Assembly: GCA_013396995.1 (NCBI GenBank)
Contig: VWZP01006690.1
Location: 301,703-365,702 of the forward strand
Origin: Dicaeum eximium
Taxonomy: Eukaryota > Chordata > Aves > Passeriformes > Dicaeidae
Direction of reading: 5' to 3'
Length of the DNA stretch: 64,000 nt
Under the pieces are notes generated by a model. It worked only from the letters and a program-made list of their open reading frames with translations. It was not told the DNA's origin and searched no databases. Positions 38,801-50,800 of this stretch are shown piece after piece. Each line of letters begins with the position of its first letter. Position 1 is the first letter of the stretch. The position numbers and the translations under genes were made by a program.

Positions 38801-41800
38801 TGCCTTCAATTTTTCCCTCAAAATAATTCCAAAGAACTTGTAAAGGAAGATCGTTTTAGCACTTGAGCAAGTATTGCTAATGAAGATATTGCTGCCTGTA
38901 ATTTATAGGAGTGTCTAGACCTCTAAGTACCTTAGATGTTTACAGATGGAATTTAGAATACTGGCTTTTACTTCCACAGACTGCTAAATGGCTTTGAACT
39001 TACCTGCTTAAGAAGAATGTCTCTGCAATGACAGGTCATGACTAGTAGAATCCCTTGGCTGTGCCACCTGTAAAAAACCATTCACAAATTGTGATTTGAT
39101 GACCCCTACTTGTGCAGAGCATAAGCCAGCTGGGGTATGTTAGCCTTCCAAGGATGGTTCATTTGGGGATGTTTTCAAGGACAGTTGTTTTCAGCAGCTC
39201 TCTACAGTAAAAGTGCTCAGGTATGCTGCATCTCTGAGCCATGCATAACTGCTTTAAGTGACATCTCTTGTGGTTTTGTTTCAATCTTTTCCATCTATAA
39301 ACAGCAAAGCCACCCAAAGAACCCAAATGATAAACATCGGAGCAAGAAATGTAAAGAACCTAAGCCAAGGGTGAAAAAATTGAAGTATCATCAGTATATT
39401 CCACCTGATCAGAAAGGTGAGAAAAATGAGCCACAGATGGACTCCAACTATGCTCGTCTGCTACAACAGCAGCAACTGTTTTTGCAGCTGCAGATCCTGA
39501 GCCAACAGCAACAACACTACAACTACCAGACAATTCTACCTGCATTGCTGAAGTATGTGAAGCATTGTTTGTGTCCTTTAAAGAAAAAACATATACATCA
39601 GTTATAGGCTTAGGGCTTTAGAAGTAAACATGGTTTGCAAACATTTAAGAGACAGCTGAAACCCAAAAAAACTTTAAATGGTATTGGGCATCACTGTGGG
39701 TATTATTTGCCTTATTTAACAAGATGGAGAGGTTGTTCTCTTGTTAAAATAATCCTGAAGTCTGATAAGCCTTGAGGTGGTCCTAGTTATTTTTATGTGA
39801 CAGGGAAACAGAACATCTTACCTGTCAGATGTGGTTTTTTTTACCAAATGCATATTTGAAACTCAAAATCATTTGTGCAAAATCAAGAATGTTTTGGCAC
39901 CATTTTCACTCAAATGTGACATAGGTAGGCAGAGCAGGAGAGAAGCTTGCAGACCATGTCTTTAGTGAAGACATACACTATTCTTGTGGGTTTATGTTTT
40001 TTACATCAAATTCACAAACCACATTCTTGCAGTTTACAAATAAGACATGAGTCATTCTGAATTTGATAAGATCTGTCTGTTGTTTGTAGCCTCATCTCTA
40101 ATGCTTATATGAGTTCCTCATTAGTACTGATCCTTAGCACTTTTAACAGTGAGAAGTACACTCACTGATTTATAGGTAGAAGCACTCAGAAAAGTAAATG
40201 TTTAAAGAGTTGCCATCATCCCATAACAAAACAAGAAGTTGACTATCTGCAGAGTTTCAGTCTCATCATCTAAGACCAATCTTTTCCTAGAAGTGCTTAA
40301 AGTGTAACATGCCACGGTCACACAACCCTAAATTCAAGCTGACTTTCAGCTGGTTTTTTTAAATGAGTTTTTACTGAGTTCTTTTTCTTCAGCAAGTGAG
40401 GCTAGAAAAGTTAAAGCTACCATCTGTGGTTGTATTTATAATTACCATGTATCCTAACATTTGGACTGGCGATGTTTCTGCCTGCTTGCCCACGCTTCTT
40501 ATGTTCCATTTACTGACATTTCAGAAACATTTCTTCATAAATCAGCTGAACGAAATAAAAGAGCTGACTTATGGTACCTAGTGTAAATGGTGGCATTTTT
40601 AATTTTTTACGATTACTTCAGAGTCCTTATATGAGATTCCTTAGCACAGCTGATAAAAATGCATCATCTTCAAAGTGAACTGCTTTATGGTAGTCCATAC
40701 TGTGTGTGAACACTGGACATCTGTGGAAGGTTGAATCACAGTTCAGTACTGGGGGGTGGTTATTGATGCCAGACAAAAATCTAACTAATTACCCTGGCTG
40801 GTGATTAATTTGTGTAAATGGCGTTTGCAGTCCATAGTGTTCTTCAGGGATACCATGGCAATAATCACAAGTATGAAGCATAAATTGCTTAACTGCAAAA
40901 CCAAACCAAAATAGCAACCTACTACTCTCTGTTTTCCTGTCTGTTTTGTTTTACTGAAAATAACTTAACAGTAATGTGTTAGGTTAAGCATGGATTTGTA
41001 AAAAAAGTGAATTTGTTCATTAGCTTCACAGACATGAGATTCAGAATCACAGCCTCTTGACTGAAAACATAATATATTTAGCATTGACATTCTTGTCCCT
41101 CTTTTTCCTGTTACGTGAAGGCCACTGAATGACAAACAGAGCAACAATGGGAATTCACCACTGAATACTTTGAACAACAGTACACCAACATCAGCTGCCA
41201 GCTCACCAAGACAGAACAGTAATGTTCCTAGCAGGAAACCAGGTCCTCTGCCTTCAAGCTTGGATGATTTGAAGGTAAAAGATAAGAGGAATTTGTCCAT
41301 TCCTGTGCATTACTGTAATTCATAACTTGTGAACTGTTACTGTCAAGAATATGCCTGGTAATCTGTACCAATTAAAACTGTCCTTTCCTCCTAATTGGTT
41401 AGAATAAGCTTGTCAAAGTTCTCATACACAACTCTCCTGGACTGAAACATTAGATTCCTCAAATACATATATTCCAGAAATGACATTTCTTCCCCAAAGA
41501 ATTAGAAGAGGAGGAATTTCAGACATATTGTATTGGTCCCTCAGTAAGACACCTTGGGTAAACTGTGAGGTTCACTTCATGTGAAGTTTCAGCTCAGGCA
41601 ATTTAAACACTAGAGCAGTAATTTCCTCATGACAGTTTCAGTGTATCAGTGGTGTAGTTGAGCAATATAGATTACAAGATGCCCTAATAAAAACATATTC
41701 TGAGAGGTCACTGCTATAAATAGAAACAGAAATAAGACTGTAAAAAGAGAATAGAAAAGATCATCTTACCAGAGTTCAACACATCTTAAAATGAACACTA

Positions 41801-44800
41801 AATTCTGAAGTTTCTTGAAGTTCTAACTAACTGTGTAGACTGTTCAGGTTGCACTATGAGGGCACTGCATAGAATTTTCTTCCTTCTGAAATACACAAAC
41901 AGGAAAAAAGACTGTCAGGGACGAGTCTGAAGCAGCTTGTGGGGGTTTAGGATTCAGCAGCTGCAGGAATCTGCCAAACTTCAGTGGCAGGGCAGGGACA
42001 TCTAGTGGGCAATTAATTCCTTTCTCTCGGCCTTTGCCAAGGTTTGTGAGGGATGGGAGGGAGGATTTTTTTAGATTTGAAGGGATAAAAAGAAGAAATT
42101 TCGGAAGATCAGATTCTCAAGACAGTAATGTATTGTCCTAAGTTAAAGCCAATGTGAAATAAATCTATAAAATCCAATTCAACCAACAGTGCTTGAAATA
42201 AGTTTTCCAGTCTTTAAATTTTTTAACTAAAAACTTGTAAAAATATTTAATACTTGTAAAAATATTTAAAATATTTAATATAATTAATACCTGAAATTGT
42301 GCTCTGCAGTGATTAAAGCTGTTCACTTACCTATTTCTGCACAATTTATTGGTATTCCTGCTGATGTGGTAACACTAACATAAGCCTTCCTTGCAGACCT
42401 GCTGGTAGTGGTTTTACCACTGAATCAGCTCTGATTAAGAGTTCAGAAATGAATTGTTGAAAAAGAAAAATTAGAACACACTCCCAAATGTGGAGGGTGC
42501 CAGACTGGGGGAAACAGCTGATAGTCATTGGCTAGGGAGTTATTCAATATAAAATTGCTGTGACTTTTCATCATTTCCAAATCAAAAATACCTCCAACTT
42601 AAACTCTAGGCTGGCTGAGTACTGAAATACTACTGAGGTCACTACCTTTTGTTCTATTACAGGTAGCTCTAACATGCAGGGAGCCCCTGCTCAGCCCCTA
42701 CTTAGCTGTGGTGCATGTTTATGATAAACAGAAGCCATTCTTTGTGACTGCTTTTCTTTAACTGATATTTTGAAGCATAGAATTAATTTACACTCAACAC
42801 ATTTGCACTTTACTTTGTATATAAGCTTATTGGAAAAAAACTGAGAACATTTTTCTGTCAGAAAGTAATTTTGACTGCTTATACTGCCTATGTAAAAGAA
42901 ACCCAGATGGCACATAGGGTAACTGTTTGATTGCTAATTAGCAAGAGAGCCTTTTGTGTTTCATGGGTCTATTGAATCATCAGCTGACCTGATAAAGTTT
43001 CTCAGAAACAGATCTATCTGTCCTGGTGGTGTAACAAAGGGGCTCAGTGTGCTGCTGTTCACTGCTTTTATCTGCACTGCTGCCACTGTCTGCTGGTTTG
43101 CTTCAGAGGTTTGGAGCTACTGGAGCTGTAGGTGCATTTTTTCATGTTGAATATTTATGAAAAAACATCATCAGTTTGCTACTATTCACTGTACACTGCT
43201 AAGATTTTGGCCTGTTAAACACTGAAGTAAGTAGGAGGTCATGGAAATGTGTTCACAGATAATGCATGCTGTCAGAACCCAGAGGTGTAATAACTAGCAA
43301 ATATGCTAATGAAAATAATTTTCATTATTAAGATGTAATAAGAAGGCATATAAGTAAGTTTTAATATTTCCCTTTTTTATTATAGTGTTTTATTTTATTT
43401 TATTTCAGGTAGCAGAGCTTAAAATGGAGTTGAAACTGAGGGGATTACCAGTGTCTGGAACAAAAACAGATCTTATTGAGCGTCTGAAAACCTATCAAGA
43501 TCTTAACAACAATGGGGTTGCTACAAGTACCTCTGTGACAGTGACCACTTCTAGTGGGGCCACAGGTAGCACTGGGGAAGTGACTGTGGCATTTCCTGTC
43601 GCAACACTAAATAAACCAGTGGCTAATACGATACCCAGCTTCCCTCCAGAAAAACCATCCACTGGACCTGGCAGCAAAGCAGTAAACACTGAAAACATCA
43701 GCTCTCCCTTGCCTATATCTCCCTCTCCTTCCGAGCAGTCCAGTCTCAGCACAGATGATACAAGTGTGGCAGACACTTTCCCAGAAATGACCATGATGTC
43801 ACCGTCCCAGTTCCTAAGTACTTCACCACTGAGGGCAACTACAAATGAGGATAATCAGAATCGCAGCAGTGGAAGCATCTCAGCCATGGAGTTTGATGTA
43901 GCAGAAAAGGACCGCAAGCTTCAAGAAAAAGAAAAGCAGATTGAAGAGCTCAAAAGAAAACTGGAACAAGAGCAAAAACTGGTGGAAGTATTGAAAATGC
44001 AACTTGAGGTTGAAAAAAGGGGACAACAGCAACAGTCTCAGACTTTTGCTAACTCAGCTGCTTTGGAACAGAAGCAGTTCAGTGCTGCTGTCAAAGATGA
44101 AACTGCTCCTGCTGACTGCTCAAGTACAAGTCAATCTGTACCTGTAGCCAGCCATTCCTTAGGACAGGCAGTGTACACCGCTGGCCAGAATCCAGTTGCC
44201 AAAAAGGCGGTTGTTATCAAGCAGGAGATACCTGTGGCCAAAGCTGAACCTCAGAATGCCATTTCTCAGTTTTATGTTAGTCCACAGAGGCAGCCACAAA
44301 CTGCAGTTGTTGCCCAGCCTCAAGCTTTATTAACTACCCAAGGAACTGCCCAGCTGCTGCTCCCACTGTCTATCCAGGGACCGAATGCTGCTACTGCAGT
44401 GCAGTTACCAGTTGGAAATATCAAGCTGCAGGTAAGGGTGTTTCTATTTTTTTATCATGTAACCTGCATGGCAGTATTTCATAACTTAGTGTGAATAGGT
44501 AAATGTGCTGCTTGTAAGATTAACTTAATCAGGTTTAGCCTGTTTCTGCTTAAGGGAAACAGTAGAAAAGCTCGAGCTGATCTTGTAATAGCTGCTTCTA
44601 ATACTTGTTTCTTTGCAACTTTTGTTCCAGATACTCTTTCCTGAAAAGCAATTGTCTTACCATGTACTGCCTCTATGCACAACTTGATTTATAGTAGCAT
44701 ATACCATAATTTTGTTAACTGCAAATAGTAATAGAGAGCTACAATCTCAGTACTTTGAGATAGCTCTGTTTGCAAAACATGTGAACAACCTTGTGTGGTG

Positions 44801-47800
44801 GTGCTTCACTATATTTAAAAATGTGAATGCCAGGTTGTAGAACTCTCCTGTGGACTTAGAAAAAGAAACCATGATTACGCAAATATTATTTCTAGGGTGA
44901 CTACAGGTAGTGAATAAATACACATAAACCAAGACAGGCTGTAAATACAGAGGTATAGGAGGAATCTGACCAAGCTGAATCAGTGGTGGGTCTGAGGTAG
45001 AATTAAGGAGTAATGCACTTCCCAGTGGTATTGCTGGAACATCCCCTGCTACCCATCATGGCAGCAAAGTATCCTTCCAGCTGCAGTGTGTCCCTGGCTG
45101 TTGTGCATGCTGTGGGCCTAGGCTTGCTGCCAGCCTGTGCAGCACATCCAGCAATCTTTATGAGGGGTGGAAAGTTCTGGTGAGGATGGGCCCCAGTGTG
45201 AAGTGCAAGAACTGTTCCTAGGAGCTTTACACCCAGATCTCCACCTGAACTGTTCTAAAATCCTGCTAGAATTCTGTAACAACCTTAAGCAGCTTGTTCT
45301 GGTATTTCACTTCACTGATACTCCAGAAGGTTTTCCACTACCACTTAAAACTGTTTTTCATGAGGTTGGACACACTTCTTGCCTTTCATTGGCCATTAAA
45401 AATTACCATGGTCTTAACAGCAACCTTTTTCTTGCATCATCAGTTTTGTCTTCGGATTACTCAAGCCAGTTCTTACAGTCCTTTCTTAGTGATTTATGCT
45501 CTCTCTGTCCTGTTATTTTCATTGTTTCAGCTGGGCTTTCTCCAGTTTGTCTTTGTCTTAAACTCTGTTGGCAAAATAAACATCACCTTTTAGCTGGGAA
45601 CTCCCCATTACAAAAAATCCAGTAATAGTTTGGTTTCCTGTACAGTTCACACTCATCCCTCCCAGAATACATGTTACTGCTATTCTGCATAAGGTGTTCA
45701 ATAGATTTTTACCTGATGTAACTTACTGTGAGATACAAATAATGCAAATATTTTATCTTCATCCTTTAGGCTCAGTCACAAGCTGGAATACAGACCCCAC
45801 CACAAATACCTGCTCCTATTTCTTCCTCTGGCCTGGTGCAGACAGCACCTCAGATGCATACTCCACAATCAAAACAAAATACCATCACGCAGCACGCACT
45901 TGGTCAGACCCAACAAATCAGAAAGGTTTGTGGATAGCAATAAACATTAGGATAAATAGTTGTATAATCTAGTTCTAGGCAGTGCTTTTAGAATCTTTTA
46001 TGTGTCATCTGTGTTATATACAAATGATCAAGTCACCTAACATCTGTACCATGTTTTTCTGTGTGGGCTTGTAACTCCTTCTTGTTCCAAAATTTTAGTC
46101 CATACAGGACTTTATTTTTCAGTTGCTACTAAATACATTTTCTAAAGACTTTTTATCTTAATGGTACACTTAGGGCATGAGTCTTACTACATCCTTCCTC
46201 ATGCTTGGCACAAGTGGTGTGTACCAGTTATATTCCAGTCACTTTCTCTTATTTGCCACTGGCTCTAAATGGGAGATTCTCATAGGCAGTTTTTAAGAGA
46301 AAGCTTTTACCTATGACTTCAGAGATTTATTCTTTTACAGAAGTTAATTCTGGTTTTCTGACTTTCCTTGTTGATTTCATCCCTCCTTATGAAGAAAGCT
46401 ATGGGCTCATATCCTGAGGATGGTAATTCCAGTGAGTCAAAACCCTACCATACCTCTTCCTAAGGAATGCAGGGTTCAGAGGATTCAGGATTCAGAGAGA
46501 TCCTTCTCTTCCTCTCTACCAAAAACAACCAGCTCTGTAATATCCCATTCCAACCCATGTTCCTCAGCACTGGATGGACAGTTGTGACTGCCACTCCAGT
46601 CATGTTCATATGGGAACTGATACCAACCCATCAGCACCAGTCATCACAAAAGAAAAGGTTTGCTCCTCCTCTGAGCCTCTTCTAGACTGACCTTTGTTAT
46701 TAGTTTTGGAGATTAGTTTTGCATCCTTATCAGCATTGCAATTGACTGTAGGGCTCCTATTACTTAGGACAGCAAGGTTTTTCAGGGACAGATAATTCAG
46801 AAACAACTTAAATTCCAAGATGAAGAGGGTAATTTTTACAGTATATTATGTAACTGTTATATCTCAGCCTTCGAAGTTCTCATTTCAGTTTACAAAAGTG
46901 CATCATGAACCCCATGTTCTGCTGATTTGGGGATTGTACCTGAGCAGTGTAACCTTATCTGCCTCTGCTTGGGCTCTTGTTGCAGATAAGAACTTACCTT
47001 AGAAGATGTATGATTGTGCCTTGCCATTCTCTAGAGAGCTGGGTAATAAAGGGGGACACAGCTAAAGGAGCATCAATACTCTTCAGATTGCCTGTTCAAA
47101 TTTCATGGACATTGAGGTTATCCTCCAGAAATCAAAACTGACATACCTCAAAAAAGCAGATTTCATGCAGGTTCTCTGGGATTTGGTGAGGGGCTGATCT
47201 TACCTTGTTAGTGCAACAGCTCCTATAGAGAAGTTTTCCAGTCATTCTGAGGCATGTCCTTGTGCCAGAGACTGGCAGCTCGCTGCCATTGCTGCCTCCA
47301 AGGTCTGTGAAATGTCTGTAGGACATTACCAAGATCTGCACCCTGCGGTCCCCTGCTATTCAGATCAGTTGTCATGAACATCACAGTTCCAGCAGAGTTT
47401 GCAGCCTGCTATTGCACTGGCTTTTACATCAAAATGAAATTATTGTTGAGATAAAACAGATCAGGACACCCCTCATGCATTCAGCATTAGCTCTACCTCT
47501 CTCCAACCATGACCTGAGATTTGTTACCTTTGTCATAAAGGTATTTGGGAGTGATATTGAATTTAAAACAGCCTTATGTGCTGATGCATTCATAGCTTCT
47601 CTTCATCTCCCTTTAACTCAAAAATATGAGAAGCAGGATACTGCTGGGAATCATTTGCAATGAGTATGTGGACTACCAGTTGAAGAAATAAAAAGTTTAA
47701 TATACCAGTAACCAAACTTATAGTTGATACCTGTGTTAATCAGTTTTATCTTTTCCCTTTCCCTCAGTCCTCATAGATACCTGTAATTACTTTAAAAAAA

Positions 47801-50800
47801 AATCAGAATTATATGGCACAGACAAACTATTCTATCAAAACCAGCAGAGGAGGGCAAGTGTAGATACATGTACAGTTTGTATCAGGTCAGAATAAACTCA
47901 TGTTATTGACTGTCCACTAGATGGGGAAATCATAAATATGCTATTGAACTGTTCCATAGACTTTCCTCATGCTGCCTGAAAAATTGCAGGAAAATGTTTT
48001 TAATAATGAGTGATGAATGAAAGTAAGTCAGAGCACAAAGTTTCTTTCAGAAACCAACGGTTCTGAATTTAGAAATTATTCCACTGAAAGTAAACAATCA
48101 GTATAAATAACATTCACTTAATAGGGAATTAAAGCAAGCAAGTATTTTTGGAAAAAAGGTCTTATATTTCATTAATGTAATTTACCAAATGTTACCTTTA
48201 TTTAAAATAAAAAAACCACAATCTAAGACTGATCTGTTAATCCTTTTCAGGTTTTTCCACCTGCCACATCAAATGCAGTATTTTCCTATCAGACTGCACC
48301 AGTTTCAACACCTTCACAATCTTTTATTAATAAAACATCAAACTCTAACATTCACCCTGGTGGTAATCAGGTCCCTTCTGTGCAGAATGGACCTGCTGCT
48401 CCCAACAAGGTAAGGAAATCCCAAAAATCTTCCATAAAGTTCAGATTTATATTATTATTCCTGTATAATATGTGACTATTTATGTATGGCAGTTCACTCA
48501 AGGAGGAATTTTTTATAGATTTTAATAATGCTTATATGTGCATATGTGTTAGAAAGGGAGAAAGAAATTTATTTTATCCCTCAGATTACGCTAATTCATA
48601 GATTGATGTGACAAAACAGAATCTGTAGAGCTTGATACATCCTGAATTCACTAAATGGCATTATCTAGTCATTATTTTGTTATTTCACGCAGCCTGGGTC
48701 TCCATCTCAAGCCCAGCCTTACATTGTTCAGCAACCCCTCTTCAACAACACAGTGTCCAAGACAAAAGATCCTCCTCGTTACGAAGAGGCCATAAAACAG
48801 ACCCGCAATATTCAGCCATCACACCGGGAGGTACTTGTTCTCTTTGGTCTGTTAAAAACACAGCTTTTCTCCACAATTACCAAAACCATTCCTTGTTTTA
48901 GGTTTGGATTTTTTGATTGGTTTTCTAACATACCCTGTTACTAGTTTCATAACTGTGTTTAACTACAGGACTCCTGTTTTGTTATTCTTTTATTAAAGCA
49001 GCGTATATGTAAATAAGTCTTACGGTCCACAGCTGGTGATACATCTACTTGGGATAATGCTACTATTGCTACTAACAGGAACTAGCCTTCAGATGACTTG
49101 TTCTGAGAATGAGTGATACCCAAATCTCACACTTAAGAGAGGAAATATGTTTGCATTTTCCACAGTGAGAATGTATGTGAATGTGTTTATACACACAGGC
49201 AAACATGAGCATAGGTGCTTGCTTGAAAGGAGTCTGTATTGAGTGATCTTGGTGAATAATCCTGTGTAGTGCTTTGCCAGTTTAGCTTGGTAAGGGTAAA
49301 AGTTCCTTTGTATCAGAGGAAATCTGTAAACAAAACAAATGAGTATTCCTAATTTTGTCCGTTTCAGAACTACCCCAAAAGATAAAACCTTGTAGCCCCT
49401 AGAGTTGGTTGGGATTTTGTGGTGGCAGATCCCAGGCACAGCTGTGGGTGTCTAATGCCCTTCCCTGTGTCCTTGGCATGTGCAGGATATCCCCACAATG
49501 AGGGCACACTGGTTGTCTTAGGTCACTCTACCACTACCACTAGATCTCCTGATGACAAATCACTTCCCATCCCTGCAGTATAAGCAGTGGTTTAAAACAC
49601 TTCTGCAGACCTTCATGAAAGTGTCCACTTTTTCTACACTTCTTGAATGAGTGAGTTTGCAGGGTCTTTTGTTACCTTTTGCTTAAGGTTCAGTTATTTA
49701 GGGGATGGGTGTTTCAAACAAAGATAAGCAGGTCCCGAAAGCTTACCCCCCGCCCCTTTAAAAAATAAAAGAACATAAATCTACAAATCGGGAAAAAACC
49801 CCAAAGATACCTAATAAAATTCATCTTACATGATGGACATTCACAGGCTATATCTGAGAGACAGTACAGCAGGGTTGGCAACCCCAAAGTGCTGCAGTGA
49901 TACAAAATGGGATCAGTAACTCTCCTGATGCCCAGCTTCCTGCACCTCTCTCCTAGGTTTCCTTGATGAAGTCTTTGTCATGCTTCTTCCCTATTCCTTT
50001 GTACTGAAACCAACTACAGAGATTGCAAAGGTCTCTCCAAAGTATCTGTTTTTAGATAGACAGTTTCATATTAAGCATTTTAGTCTTTATTATAGGCTAG
50101 TACTTACATGTATGTTGAGAGAAACTAGGAACAATGAGCGTAGGAAAAAATACCAGATGAAAGAGAATAACTCTTTTCTCCTGCACTACAGATTTCCAGT
50201 GCACACAGTCAGCAGATGGATGATCTTTTTGATATTCTCATCAAGAGTGGAGGTAAGCTCATTGACAGCTGTGTGATATAGAGATTTAAAACCTGGTAAT
50301 AAATACTCGCTGCTACAATCAGATGAGAATTTTTTAGAACAGGAGTTAGAAGCTATCCAGCCTGAATAAAGCTAAATTTCTGAAAGTTTGCTTAGTTCCT
50401 TATTACAGAAAACATTTACCAAAACACATACAGTCAACCTGCTGTGGAACTTCAATGCTTGCGAATTAGCTCAGGCAGACCTTTACAATAATCTCTACAG
50501 CATTCAAATTATTAAAATAACACCTTAGGTTAGCACAGACATACTTTATAAAAATCAGAAAAGTTGAGCAAGTCCATAACATGTTTATTGAAATTATATG
50601 AAGAACAGAGTTAGGTAAGAGTTAAAGCATGTTGATAGTAAAATTTCATTAAATATAACCATGTGTTATCAACTGTAAACATCAAAGGTACATTACTGGG
50701 AAAAGTGTGAACTACATAAAGACATTAATGAATAACAGCTTTATGTCAGTTAAAATAAGGGAGCTGTCAGAAAGGCACTGATAGAACTAACGTAATAAAC

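Noticed and set aside
43385..44494. 369-codon open frame treated as a stand-alone gene
   Set aside because: Its first eight codons come from the intron T-rich tract and its last 21 codons from the next intron. The real feature is MRTFB exon 10 (43409-44431) with proper splice sites and matching phases.
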